This document shows, one piece after another, positions 43,878-52,768 of a stretch of DNA of 64,000 bases. Position 1 is the first letter of the stretch, and every line of letters starts with the position of its first letter. The stretch is from Providencia sp. PROV188 (GTDB lineage: Bacteria > Pseudomonadota > Gammaproteobacteria > Enterobacterales > Enterobacteriaceae): NCBI RefSeq assembly GCF_027595165.1, contig NZ_CP097291.1:2542001-2606000 (forward strand), in the 5' to 3' direction. Both the position numbers and the translations under genes were made by a program. The notes under the pieces are model-generated. The model was not told the origin of the DNA. It did no database searches and saw nothing but the letters and a program-made list of their open reading frames with translations.

Positions 43878-44999
43878 TTAGCTATAACCCGCATCTTTAA
43901 ATGCTTTTTCGTCTAGCTTCTTGAGTTGCTCTAACGAAATAAATTCTCCCTTATCTGTATAAAATTCAGAAGGATGCATACCGCCCTCTTTCATTAATCT
44001 AAATCGTGTTTCACCGAACACTTGCCGTTGTCGCCATTCTGGTTGTCGCTGCACCCAATCAAGAAAATTGGTCTCAGCTGGAACTTGCCCATCCATTGAT
44101 GCTCTCGTTCCTGCGTCCATCTCATTCACATCAATACCTAATTCACGCCATGACTTAGTGACGAGAGTTTCCGTTGAGCGACAATTAAAATGGATTTTAC
44201 CGGGACCTTGTAGATAGGGGATTTTGTGTCCTATTGGTTTACCTTCCAATGTATACTTCAACCTATCCCGCACAACACAGACATGAGAGGTTTTATTATC
44301 AAGGGTTGATAACCATTGCTTGCAATCAAAAATGTCTTTATTCGCCTCCGCAAATTGCTCTCGTGCTGTGGCTTGCAAATGATTAATTGCTGTCTTTGCT
44401 ATTGCTGTTGCGTTAGCTCGGCTTAGCTGTAATACGCCATCTTTGTAACCTTGGCTTGCATGCCCGCGGATCTTGCGACCAATCTCTACAGCGCTATCTC
44501 CATTTAAATAACCACTACGAACAGCATTGCCTATTCTTTTCATGCGATCTGCTTCTAAACCATTAGCCCATTCAGTGAGTAATTTCCCTTGAAATGGGCG
44601 AGACATTACTGAAGAAAATAACATCTCCTCTGTAATACCCATAAGCGGGTATTGGCGTAGAACAGCATCAGGCAATAAAGCATCAAGTAATGAGGAGTAA
44701 TAACCAGCTTCATGCAATGCATACTCTCTCATTTCGCCTATTAACAACGTAAAAGCGCTATCAATTGCACGCGTATTAATAGCTTTCACGCTCGATAGTA
44801 ATGACTCTAATCGCCTTGAAGTAAAGCTATTAACGTCAATAGTGGCATCATCTAAAGCAACAATAAGCGAAGCTGTTAATTCAGCGTCAAATTCATTGAG
44901 TGCATTTATCATGCGCCTTGCAACACCCGTAGAATAACGACCAGAAAACAAAGAGTGAGCAATCAATTCATCCCTTAATCGCTCATTCACTGATTTCAT
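43878..44999 (-). CDS. Phage head morphogenesis protein (Mu gpF-like)
   Basis: 373 residues. Motifs ANATAIAKTAINHLQATAREQF, VCVVRDRL and PGKIHFNCRSTETLV belong to the Mu F/SPP1 gp7 minor head protein family. A few copies sit inside the head next to the portal. Overlaps the portal gene by four bases. Confidence 0.9.
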   Translation of the reverse strand: MKSVNERLRDELIAHSLFSGRYSTGVARRMINALNEFDAELTASLIVALDDATIDVNSFTSRRLESLLSSVKAINTRAIDSAFTLLIGEMREYALHEAGYYSSLLDALLPDAVLRQYPLMGITEEMLFSSVMSRPFQGKLLTEWANGLEADRMKRIGNAVRSGYLNGDSAVEIGRKIRGHASQGYKDGVLQLSRANATAIAKTAINHLQATAREQFAEANKDIFDCKQWLSTLDNKTSHVCVVRDRLKYTLEGKPIGHKIPYLQGPGKIHFNCRSTETLVTKSWRELGIDVNEMDAGTRASMDGQVPAETNFLDWVQRQPEWRQRQVFGETRFRLMKEGGMHPSEFYTDKGEFISLEQLKKLDEKAFKDAGYS

Positions 45000-46366
45000 G
45001 TTTCACCTACTATTGTCGGCTCTTGGTTGTTAAGCTCATCAACCACCATATCAACATCATCAGCGGGGTCGATAACATCATATTTTTGTAAACTTCTCAC
45101 CAAATCAGATTTACGCGTTGCTCCAGATTGCCACGCAGCAACAATTTCACGGATCATCGAACTGTCAGCAATGTGATTAACGAGGTCTTTGTTAATTTCA
45201 AAAGAAGTGTCTTTAGTATCTAAACCTAAGTATTCAGCGCACCACATTAACGCTTTGCTAAACGCATCTGAGACATTTGAGCAACAAATACTGAGAATAG
45301 AGGTTTGAGCACTTTGCTCCCCCACAGATTGAATAATCGTTTTGACTTTACTATCTGAAGAAACTAACTGAGCACCTAAAGCCACCATGTAATCGCGCTT
45401 ACTGTCCATAGCTTCTTTAGCCAACATATTTGGCTGAGCTTGAACGTATCCATAAGAACCTTTATCAGGCAATAAGATTGGTGAACGAGAGCCAACCATG
45501 ACACCTTTTTCTTGCAGCCAGTCGCGCCACTGCTCATTTAATCCACCAATGTAAGGCTGTACTTGCCCACAGAAAAACACGGAATCTTCGTAGTCTGCAG
45601 AATTTCGATAATGCCCTAAATTGATTTTTGCTAGCCCTAACAATGGAGCTTCATCAATAGTGTGATCGTTATTCTGAGCGCCAATAAACGTAAATGGAAT
45701 TTCATCCCAAGCACCATTACCTGCACGTTCAGGAATATATTCAGAGTGGATTTGATACACGCTGCTGCCAGCAGGCTTACGATATACTCTGCAGATAAAC
45801 TTGCCATTTTCTATCGCTAATACTCGGTATTGAATAGTATCTTTAAATCCAAAACCATCCTCTTCCTCAACCATTTCGCGAAGAACCACCAGCGTTAAAA
45901 TGGTTCGACCGTTGATACGGTCTGCTCGCCAGTTAATGATATCCTCAGCTTGATATTGAAATATGTACGGGAGCTTAGAGTCGCTGTTGTAATCAACATA
46001 TAACCCATGCCGTCCCACTTCCAATATCGATTCAAGAGAAGATTGAGCTAATTGATAAATGCTTGAACCCGCACCATCAGCATCATCTTTTAAACAAGAC
46101 AGTTTTTCAGTGACCGCAACTAGTGGGTCTTTCTTGAATGCCATCCCTATCATACCGTTACGAGTGTTACCTGTTATTGGGTAAAACACCGCACGGTCTT
46201 GATAGTCCTTATTACGTTTCTTTTTGCGCTTATTGTCTTGCTCTTCAAGCTCAGGAAGATAACTTTTTATATCTTCACCACCTCGGCAAACAGAACGCAC
46301 TAAAGCCCACTGAGGAGCAGCCGTTTTATACTCCGGTCGAGTAAAATCTACATTATTTATACTCAT
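44996..46366 (-). CDS. Portal protein (DUF4055 type)
   Basis: 456 residues. KNKDYQDRAVFYPITGNTRNGMIGMAFKKDP, in shorter pieces, and the later SVGEQSAQTSILSI match DUF4055 portal proteins. Forms the DNA gate at one capsid vertex and the docking site for terminase. One base overlap with the terminase gene. Confidence 0.88.
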   Translation of the reverse strand: MSINNVDFTRPEYKTAAPQWALVRSVCRGGEDIKSYLPELEEQDNKRKKKRNKDYQDRAVFYPITGNTRNGMIGMAFKKDPLVAVTEKLSCLKDDADGAGSSIYQLAQSSLESILEVGRHGLYVDYNSDSKLPYIFQYQAEDIINWRADRINGRTILTLVVLREMVEEEDGFGFKDTIQYRVLAIENGKFICRVYRKPAGSSVYQIHSEYIPERAGNGAWDEIPFTFIGAQNNDHTIDEAPLLGLAKINLGHYRNSADYEDSVFFCGQVQPYIGGLNEQWRDWLQEKGVMVGSRSPILLPDKGSYGYVQAQPNMLAKEAMDSKRDYMVALGAQLVSSDSKVKTIIQSVGEQSAQTSILSICCSNVSDAFSKALMWCAEYLGLDTKDTSFEINKDLVNHIADSSMIREIVAAWQSGATRKSDLVRSLQKYDVIDPADDVDMVVDELNNQEPTIVGET

Positions 46367-47853
46367 CAGAAGGTTGTTCCTAAGTTGATTTCAAATGCTG
46401 GACGTTTAACATTTCGCCTACTTACAGCAAAATATCTAAATCCATCAGCATCATGTGATGTGTAGTCGTGAAGTGGTTTATCTTTCCAGCAACCTCGTTT
46501 GTCATCCCACTCTTTGCGATACGCTTCAAGATGAGCAATGCCTTCAGCACATTTATGTTCATCAAAAACACAACGAGGGAGAATTTCACGTACAGCCTCA
46601 ATACCTTCATCAATCGAAAGCTTTGGCACTACGTCAAATCGAATTGAGTAAACTTGCCCATCAATTTCATACCCTTCTCGAGCTAGTTCTCTACGTGATT
46701 TCGCATCTGAACCAAACTCGCGGTTATCAATATCATGTGGTCCATTATGACTCGCGTATGTGTAGCCTTTATCTTTCAGCACTTTCATATAATGTCTTAG
46801 GCCTTCACCACTGTTTGAGTAATGGTCTATCACATGGAATTCATCACCTACTTCACGAATAAACCAAATTGAGGTTGAGTCACCAACGCCAATATCCCAA
46901 TACGTATGCACAGGTAAGTGGGAATTATCAGGGAGTGTGCTAATGCGTTTATTTTCGTACAGAAAGCGGAATTGCTTAGCGTAATAAGCACCTTCAACGG
47001 ATTGCTGGAATGCCTCAGACGGTATTGACGGGTACTCCCGCTTCATGTCTTCACCAAGCGTTTTCTCTTTGGCGTAGTACCATGCTTTCTGACGCTCGTT
47101 GAGGTGAATGCCATGCTTGCGGGATGTCTCATCAAAGTAATCAATTAATCGCTGAGGTAATTGCTCAACAGGATCAATCGCATACTCAGGGTTCTTCCAC
47201 CATGAAAAGAAAAAGAATTTCCAATCTAAGTTAGATAGCGTTTTACACTGAATTTGCGCTTTTTCGGCCGACTGACAATAATCATAGAAATAACCAGCTC
47301 GCCCCTCAGCAGTGCTTTCAATTGTCGTAAAACAGTCACTTGATACAGCTTCAAACGCACCAGTAACTATCTCACGAGCTTTTTCAGGGTACTTTGCACA
47401 TATCTTTCCGAACTCAGATACATGCAAGTATCGAAGAGTGCCACCACGAAATGACGTGCTGATATAAAGTGACCCGCCTTTGCTAAAAACCAATTCACCA
47501 GCCGCATCATTACTCGCCGGATTTGCAGCTTTAATTTCTTCGGGTAGCTTTTCATAGGCATACTTTATCTTTTCTCTAAATAGCCTTTTAGCATCGTTAA
47601 GTGTATGAGCAATCAATGCACATTTAGCCGCCTCAAATAACGCTGCATCTAATTGGATAATGCAAACCTCAGTCGTGAAACCCAGCTGACGAGCCTTTAA
47701 GATAATGTTTCGCGTATGCATCCCTTCAAAGTATTCAAGCTGCTCAGGCGTCATTTTAAATCGAACTGGCTTACCTTCTTTGTTGGTGATCCAGTACAAG
47801 TGATTCAATCGCCAGAGCTTATCTCTTAATAATGCAAGATATTCTGGCTTCAT
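46366..47853 (-). CDS. Terminase large subunit
   Basis: 495 residues. ATPase: LKARQLGFTTEV as Walker A-like and LHVSEFGKI as Walker B with the catalytic Glu. Nuclease: THYWDIGVGD-type motif (VHTYWDIGVGDSTSIWF). The motor that packs DNA into the head and cuts it. Two bases separate it from the small subunit. Confidence 0.92.
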   Translation of the reverse strand: MKPEYLALLRDKLWRLNHLYWITNKEGKPVRFKMTPEQLEYFEGMHTRNIILKARQLGFTTEVCIIQLDAALFEAAKCALIAHTLNDAKRLFREKIKYAYEKLPEEIKAANPASNDAAGELVFSKGGSLYISTSFRGGTLRYLHVSEFGKICAKYPEKAREIVTGAFEAVSSDCFTTIESTAEGRAGYFYDYCQSAEKAQIQCKTLSNLDWKFFFFSWWKNPEYAIDPVEQLPQRLIDYFDETSRKHGIHLNERQKAWYYAKEKTLGEDMKREYPSIPSEAFQQSVEGAYYAKQFRFLYENKRISTLPDNSHLPVHTYWDIGVGDSTSIWFIREVGDEFHVIDHYSNSGEGLRHYMKVLKDKGYTYASHNGPHDIDNREFGSDAKSRRELAREGYEIDGQVYSIRFDVVPKLSIDEGIEAVREILPRCVFDEHKCAEGIAHLEAYRKEWDDKRGCWKDKPLHDYTSHDADGFRYFAVSRRNVKRPAFEINLGTTF

Positions 47854-47855
47854 AC

Positions 47856-48458
47856 TTATTCCTTCGATAGGTCGTCCATCAGTGACGATATAGAGTCGGA
47901 TACTTTATTCTGCTGCGTGTCATCCAGCCCGTACGCCTGGCGCTCAAGTCCAATTAGGTTTTTAAGTGTCTCGCTTAATGCTTTAGCAGATTTAACACGT
48001 TCGGGGAGAGAGATGATTGAATTGTAGAGTTCATTGAGTTTGTCTCGCCCATTGCTATCAGGCTCAAACATTAATTCACCTAGCTTCCTTAAAGCAGGTA
48101 CATCCGTACATTCAGCAGATAGCTCATTAAATAAACTGTTGGTTAACTCCCTAGCCCTGCGAATATCACCCCTATGTTCCATACGAACATTAGCAATGAC
48201 TTCAGCATTAGCTTCGATAAGTAGCCGCTCAGAAATAGCCTTCTCAGCGGCAACCAGAGTGGCAACCTCTCTTTTGGCAACCAAGTTTTCAGCTCTAGCC
48301 TTAACCTTTGCCTTTAAATCTCGTTCCCATCCTTCTTTCTTTGCGCGTTTACTTATCGCTTGATGGGTTATCTCATATTGAGAGGCTATTTCTCTTATAG
48401 ACATTACGCCAGCTCGGTAAGCAGACTCAATAGCCTCCCAATCTGGTCTTTTGAACAT
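47856..48458 (-). CDS. Terminase small subunit
   Basis: 200 residues. N-terminal helix-turn-helix (PDWEAIESAYRAGVMSIREIASQYEITHQAISKRAKKEGW in pieces) for recognising the packaging site, then a helical oligomerisation region. First gene of the head operon. Confidence 0.85.
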   Translation of the reverse strand: MFKRPDWEAIESAYRAGVMSIREIASQYEITHQAISKRAKKEGWERDLKAKVKARAENLVAKREVATLVAAEKAISERLLIEANAEVIANVRMEHRGDIRRARELTNSLFNELSAECTDVPALRKLGELMFEPDSNGRDKLNELYNSIISLPERVKSAKALSETLKNLIGLERQAYGLDDTQQNKVSDSISSLMDDLSKE

Positions 48459-48864
48459 TATTCACCCTCATGATAAATCAAAAAGCCAATACAAAAACAA
48501 GATCTGCATCTTTCACAAAAATCTTTAATTTGATTTAAATCAGAACAATAACAATTAAATTGTTGTATTTTAGTTTTTCATTGTTAATTTCATTGCTAAA
48601 TGCAATATTTAGTATTGCTGCAATCCCCCTTATTGTGTTCATTGCAATAAGGGGTTTTTTATCTACAAACTCTTATCTTTACATCTTAGCCAGCAATTCT
48701 TCTGTCGATTGGTTTCACCAAAAATCTAAAACCTTCAGCAAGAAAACACTTATGCTTTAACTATTAACATTTCTTAAAGAGTTTCTCATAACAAATTAAA
48801 ACCATTTTTAGCGAAAATATTTACATTGAAGGTATGTTATTTTAAATATTTAAAGGAGAGTCAA
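48459..48864. other. Intergenic region with a rightward terminator; possible small RNA
   Basis: No protein gene. A strong plus-strand terminator (48626-48660) lies upstream of the VOC gene with no coding gene before it. Repeated ATTGC.AAT-type words (ATTGCTAAATGCAAT, ATTGCTGCAAT) precede it. A short plus-strand RNA of ~100 bases is possible, and the packaging (cos or pac) site could also lie here because it adjoins the small terminase gene. Confidence 0.45.
48626..48660 (+). terminator. Strong intrinsic terminator
   Basis: CCCCTTATTG/CAATAAGGGG stem with a nine-base loop and six T. Confidence 0.85.
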
Positions 48865-49233
48865 ATGAAACTAACTTCAATAGACCATGTGCATGTATAT
48901 GTCGATGACCTCAATGAAGCCGTAAAATGGTATAAAGATATTTTATTCTTTACCGTTACACCCAAATACAAGTTTTGGTTTGACCAGGGTGGTCCATTAG
49001 TCATAAACAATAATGATGTCCACCTTTCCTTATTTAAAAGGACATCACAAAGCATCGGTAACACAATCGCTTTTGGTACAGATAAGACTACACTGATGGA
49101 ATCCATAGAACACCTGAGAATCAACAACATTCAATTTTCTATCGTTGACCATGATGTGTCTATATCCATCTATTTCACCGACCCATACGAAAATAAGTAT
49201 GAAATAACAACATATGAGCACTTCAAAATATAA
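48865..49233 (+). CDS. VOC-superfamily (glyoxalase-like) protein
   Basis: 122 residues from ATG 48865 with AGGAGAG upstream. SIDHVHVYVDDLNEAVKWYKD and YFTDPYENKYEI are the paired VOC motifs (metal ligands His and Glu). Such enzymes include glyoxalases and antibiotic-resistance proteins such as fosfomycin or bleomycin binders; the substrate cannot be told. A rightward cargo gene between small terminase and lysis regions. Confidence 0.82.
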   Translation: MKLTSIDHVHVYVDDLNEAVKWYKDILFFTVTPKYKFWFDQGGPLVINNNDVHLSLFKRTSQSIGNTIAFGTDKTTLMESIEHLRINNIQFSIVDHDVSISIYFTDPYENKYEITTYEHFKI

Positions 49234-49257
49234 AAATCATAGTTAATTTGATAATAA

Positions 49258-49277
49258 AAAACCCGCACTAAGCGGGT
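49258..49277. terminator. Hairpin between convergent genes
   Basis: ACCCGC/GCGGGT stem; T-run on the minus side. Serves the leftward gene at 49308 and probably also the VOC gene. Confidence 0.65.
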
Positions 49278-49307
49278 CTACGAGAATTCTTATCATTTTA
49301 TATCTGG

Positions 49308-49535
49308 CTAGATATCACCCATTGATTTAGGGATCACCTTTTCACCATACTCTTCTGCAATGGCCAATATTTCCTTATATGGTCTAGCAAATGGACCAAC
49401 TACAACAGTAATATTTTGGCTCTCCGCTTCTTCTGGCGTCAACATCATAGTTTCTACTGTCATTACTAATGCAACTTTTAATGCCGCACCAGTCCAGGGA
49501 AAATACTTAGTTTCGTCCCTTTGACAACCATCCAT
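49308..49535 (-). CDS. Small protein of unknown function
   Basis: 75 residues, no membrane segment. TPEEAESQNITVVVGPFARPYKEI suggests a compact alpha/beta fold. The frame is intact and the terminator after it supports a real gene. No family recognised. Confidence 0.5.
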   Translation of the reverse strand: MDGCQRDETKYFPWTGAALKVALVMTVETMMLTPEEAESQNITVVVGPFARPYKEILAIAEEYGEKVIPKSMGDI

Positions 49536-49932
49536 TACAGCCCCCCTGATTCATTCTCAAGATACTTACGAAACACAGAGACTGTAAGATTATCCTAGCC
49601 AAATAGGTAAAGCTATCGATAATAAAAATAGAAGGAAGCCAATTAATAAGTATTGGAATACATTAAGCATACGGATAAATATCTCTTCTAATATCATAGA
49701 ATGTACCCTTCATTGCTAATGTTGATTGATCACATAATAAGTATTAACACTTAAAATATAGCAGCTAATTTTTATTTGTCAGATATCACTGATCTTCTGA
49801 TTTAACATCTATGCTAGAGGTTAATATTAATATGACAGCTCTATGCAAATGAAAATATCAATCAAATTGTTCTGCTATAGTTAAACTATGATGTTTTGTG
49901 ACTTATAACTTCACACCTAAAAGGAAGAAAAT
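49536..49932. other. Intergenic, no gene seen
   Basis: About 400 bases, AT-rich. The right end should contain the promoter of the entericidin-like gene: TTGTTCTGCTATAGTTAAACTATGAT at about 49865-49890 includes TATAGT and TAAACT boxes, but I cannot fix the promoter. Confidence 0.35.
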
Positions 49933-50064
49933 ATGTTGAAAAAAATCAGTTTCCTCATCTGCTCATTAGCTGTTGTTTTCACATTAACTGCCTGTAACAC
50001 CACTAAAGGTGTTGGTGAAGACATAGAGGCTGGAGGCAAAGCAATACAGAGAGTAGCCGAGTAA
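49933..50064 (+). CDS. Entericidin-like small lipoprotein
   Basis: 43 residues: a lipoprotein signal ending LTACNTT (Cys21), then KGVGEDIEAGGKAIQRVAE, the family signature. AAGGAAG lies before the start. Entericidins A/B are an antidote/toxin pair of tiny lipoproteins linked to stationary-phase lysis in E. coli. Here only one is present. It is a rightward cargo gene followed by another small exported-protein gene. Confidence 0.85.
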   Translation: MLKKISFLICSLAVVFTLTACNTTKGVGEDIEAGGKAIQRVAE

Positions 50065-50233
50065 AACCTACATTTAACCGATTAATAAAACACTAGCGGG
50101 TTAAAGATGAAGATATCTTCTAGTGTTTTACTGCTATCAACGGATAGCTTTAAATATTTCACTTAAGTATACTCATTAAGCTTTTTTGAAAGAATTTCTA
50201 TTAACTGACTCTAGCTTATAAGGAATATTGCAT

Positions 50234-50467
50234 ATGAAAAGAAGAATAATTATTGCTACTTTAATGACATTATTTATTCCAGCCATTGCAAGTGCTTCAT
50301 GCGAAAGCGTTGTTGAAGAAATTACGCAGAAGATTATTAACAATGGCGTACCTGCAGAGAGCTTTACCATTACTGTCGTTTCAAATGAAGAAGCTGCTTC
50401 ACAACAAGGTACTGTTGTAGGTAACTGTTCTAATGAAACACAAAAAATTATTTATACAAAAAAATAA
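50234..50467 (+). CDS. DUF1161 small periplasmic protein
   Basis: 77 residues: signal peptide (cleaved near ASA, residue 21) then CESVVEEITQKIINNGVPAES and GNCSNETQKIIYTKK, the DUF1161 pattern with two Cys. Function unknown. I take ATG 50234 with AAGGA nine bases before. It is followed by a terminator. Confidence 0.82.
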   Translation: MKRRIIIATLMTLFIPAIASASCESVVEEITQKIINNGVPAESFTITVVSNEEAASQQGTVVGNCSNETQKIIYTKK

Positions 50468-50476
50468 TTTGCCCCA

Positions 50477-50500
50477 AAAGGGCTTGCCACAAAGCCCTTT
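50477..50500 (+). terminator. Terminator of the DUF1161 gene
   Basis: AAAGGGCT/AGCCCTTT stem followed by CCTTTCTC; T-run weak. Confidence 0.6.
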
Positions 50501-50654
50501 CCTTTCTCATTACCAACTTAATAAAACGTAATCATCTCCCAGCAAATGGTCGCCAACGAGAAATTAATTTGTGTTATTTACTTTTGTAAATTTCTCTGCC
50601 GCTATCGCGATTACAATCTAGGCTAACCTACCGAGACTCTTTGCTGTTCAATTT

Positions 50655-50835
50655 TTCGTATAACTATACTTTCTATTAAAAACTTCGCTATTTTGCGAGG
50701 CTCGGATTCGTAATATCCGCTTGAGATTACTACCTTTTTAATGTTGTGGTCATTCACGATTAACGTATAGTGACGTTACATTCATGAACTATTATTCTCT
50801 ACTTCGCCCCGATATCTGGGGCATTTTTATTTTTT
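50655..50835 (+). ncRNA. Candidate small RNA, plus strand
   Basis: A promoter-like pair (TTGCTG near 50641 and TATACT near 50665, spacing ~18) is followed by ~155 bases without a good gene. They end in a clear intrinsic terminator: GCCCC-GATATCT-GGGGC with a T-rich tail at 50807-50832. Internal hairpins such as CTTCGCTATTTTGCGAG occur. No known family is recognised. Confidence 0.4.
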
Positions 50836-50914
50836 CCTTACAAAAAATTATTGTTCTACACCTGCTGATGCATAAAGGCAAAACAAGCTACATCTATACC
50901 GTATCACTCTAATC

Positions 50915-51163
50915 TTATTTATTGCATTCAGCTAGTATTGCCCTAAATAACTCAATCGCTCTCCAGATGTCATCTTGAGTATCTCCGTCCCAGTCAGGCA
51001 CGACCATTAGTTCAGATTTAAAATATTTGAGTTTAATGTGTGCTTCTGCTATTTCATCTCGACCACACTTTGCGGCGATACGAGATATTGCGTCATTTGA
51101 CAACTTCGAATACCAGTTATCTTTTCCTCGTTCGCTTATAATAAGTTGATATAGTTTGCTCAT
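50915..51163 (-). CDS. Small protein of unknown function
   Basis: 82 residues, soluble; DAISRIAAKCGRDEIAEAHIKLKYFKSELM looks helical. No family recognised. It lies downstream of the lysis genes on the late strand. Confidence 0.55.
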   Translation of the reverse strand: MSKLYQLIISERGKDNWYSKLSNDAISRIAAKCGRDEIAEAHIKLKYFKSELMVVPDWDGDTQDDIWRAIELFRAILAECNK

Positions 51164-51256
51164 AATAAATTATTGCTATACCTATTTTTGCTGACTGGAA
51201 AACCAGATCGTCTTAATTTATATAATGTGACATAAGACAAACTATAAGCTCAACTA

Positions 51257-51709
51257 CTATTGGTTTAAACACTCCGTTCTAATGTAATCTTGCAAGCCAA
51301 GTATCATTTGCTTGGACTCTGCGATTCGCTGCCTGAGTAGCCAATAATTTCCGATAGCGGAGTCAGTAGGTCTGGCGGTGATTGCATCATCCAAGCCGGA
51401 GGTGGTAGTGCTTTCGGCTTTTTTACAGCTGGCTCGGATGTACACCCGCTCAGGATTACGCTCAGAAGCAATACGCAACTCATCAATTTCAATCTTTGCA
51501 TTAGCTAGCTCCTGAGTATGTCTAATATCGAGTTCATGAAGGGCTTGAACACGTTCTTGGTAATCTTTATTGATTTTGACTTGTTCTGTCAGCTCAACGA
51601 ACAATTCAGCATTCTTAGAGTTTAATTCACCTATTCTCTCGTGCTGTTTCCACATTCCCCATATGGCTACCCATGCAGCGATAAATAGTAATGCTCTAAC
51701 TGTATTCAT
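51257..51709 (-). CDS. Rz: Rz-like i-spanin
   Basis: 150 residues: an N-terminal membrane helix (ALLFIAAWVAIWGMW) and a long periplasmic coiled coil. With Rz1 it bridges the periplasm and fuses inner and outer membranes at the end of lysis. The start at 51709 (MNTVRALL) is preferred; 51721 is possible. Confidence 0.85.
   Translation of the reverse strand: MNTVRALLFIAAWVAIWGMWKQHERIGELNSKNAELFVELTEQVKINKDYQERVQALHELDIRHTQELANAKIEIDELRIASERNPERVYIRASCKKAESTTTSGLDDAITARPTDSAIGNYWLLRQRIAESKQMILGLQDYIRTECLNQ
51304..51501 (-). CDS. Rz1: Rz1-like o-spanin, nested in Rz
   Basis: 65 residues, wholly inside Rz in another frame, as in lambda. Lipobox LSGC (Cys20), then a Pro-rich mature part (KKPKALPPPAW). 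The outer-membrane partner of the spanin. Confidence 0.87.
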   Translation of the reverse strand: MQRLKLMSCVLLLSVILSGCTSEPAVKKPKALPPPAWMMQSPPDLLTPLSEIIGYSGSESQSPSK

Positions 51710-51741
51710 GGTAGTTACCATATAGATGATTAAAAATTAAT

Positions 51742-51903
51742 TTACCGACCTTTGTAATGGTCGATGGCTTTCTGGCAGCGCTTTTCTAAACTGGTCTTAT
51801 CAATGCCACATGTGTTATCTGTGAGTAAATAAAATCCACTCACCAGAAATGCTGCTATATAGATAATTAATCCAATCACTGCGACTACATACTTCCATGG
51901 CAT
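51742..51903 (-). CDS. Small membrane protein in lysis cassette
   Basis: 53 residues: MPWKYVVAVIGLIIYIAAFL then VSGFYLLTDNTCGIDKTSLE. One or two membrane passes and a charged C-terminus with two Cys. It overlaps the endolysin 3' end by 19 bases and lies before Rz. Perhaps a second holin/antiholin or a lysis regulator; unproven. Confidence 0.7.
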   Translation of the reverse strand: MPWKYVVAVIGLIIYIAAFLVSGFYLLTDNTCGIDKTSLEKRCQKAIDHYKGR

Positions 51904-52355
51904 ATAGCCGCCTCCGCTTCTCTACGATTAACTAGACCACGCCATACCTTACCGCCAGCGTAAACCCATTTTTTTAGCTCTTCACAAGCACCATATTTGT
52001 CACCGGCGTTTAGCTTTTTAAGCATCGTCGACTTAGCAAATGCGCCGGTACCAACATTGAATGCGAATGAATACAGTGCAGCTTTGGTGTACTCGTCAAT
52101 TGGCACCTTAACCAATTTATCGACCTGCAGCTTTGTTCGCTGAAAGTCAGCCTCAAGCAATTCGTAGCATTCTTCTTCTGAGTAAATTTTATTGGTGACA
52201 ATGTCTTTTCCCGTATGGCCATAACAGACCGTTAATACCCCGCCCACATCTTCATAGGGCTCATATCTAACACCTTCAAAATGCGCAATCACCGTTAAAG
52301 CGATAGCCGTAGCCCCTGCGCTAACAAGCACAGTTAGTTTTTGTTTGAGTGACAT
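51885..52355 (-). CDS. SAR endolysin (T4-type lysozyme, GH24)
   Basis: 156 residues. Catalytic triad E27, D36, T42 in HFEGVRYEPYEDVGGVLTVCYGH has the E-8-D-5-T spacing of T4-type lysozymes. The weakly hydrophobic N-terminus (LTVLVSAGATAIALTVIAH) is a signal-anchor-release segment, so the enzyme reaches the periplasm by Sec and is released when the membrane is depolarised. Start touches the holin stop. Confidence 0.92.
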   Translation of the reverse strand: MSLKQKLTVLVSAGATAIALTVIAHFEGVRYEPYEDVGGVLTVCYGHTGKDIVTNKIYSEEECYELLEADFQRTKLQVDKLVKVPIDEYTKAALYSFAFNVGTGAFAKSTMLKKLNAGDKYGACEELKKWVYAGGKVWRGLVNRREAEAAICHGSM

Positions 52356-52624
52356 TAGATATCCTTAGGAGCTTTCGCCATCAGACTGGCGACAACTTTA
52401 GATTTTGCTGAAGGGTTTTGAGGATCGATTTTATGAACCAGTTCTTCGAATAAACGAGTTCGCTTTCGTTGCTCCCGTCTATTCATGAAAAAAGTAGCGA
52501 GACCAAGAATGATGCTGAACGCCATCCCAATAATAAAGCCCCACTCATAAAGTGATAAGCTTGCGAAAAATGCTGTTAGCCCAGCACTGCCGTAGGCTGC
52601 GTTGCTATATTTATCCATACGCAT
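52355..52624 (-). CDS. Holin
   Basis: 89 residues from ATG 52624, which has AGGGGTGA before it; the longer frame to 52696 lacks support. Two membrane segments (SAGLTAFFASLSLYEWG and FIIGMAFSIILGLATFFM) and a charged tail, as in lambda-S21-like pinholins/holins. Pairs with the SAR endolysin. Confidence 0.83.
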   Translation of the reverse strand: MRMDKYSNAAYGSAGLTAFFASLSLYEWGFIIGMAFSIILGLATFFMNRREQRKRTRLFEELVHKIDPQNPSAKSKVVASLMAKAPKDI

Positions 52625-52729
52625 GATTTCACCCCTACGGAGTGCCTGAGATTGAGTTAATAAAAAGCCGACCGCAAAATTGCAGTAATTAAACATGTTG
52701 TGTGTGATTTGCGGTGGCTATATAAGGAA

Positions 52730-52751
52730 AAAGGCCGCATCAAGCGACCTA
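52730..52751 (-). terminator. Hairpin before the holin gene
   Basis: AGGTCGC/GCGGCCT imperfect stem followed on the minus strand by TTTTTCC. Another terminator-type hairpin in the late transcript. Confidence 0.5.
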
Positions 52752-52768
52752 TAGAAATGTGGAGTATT

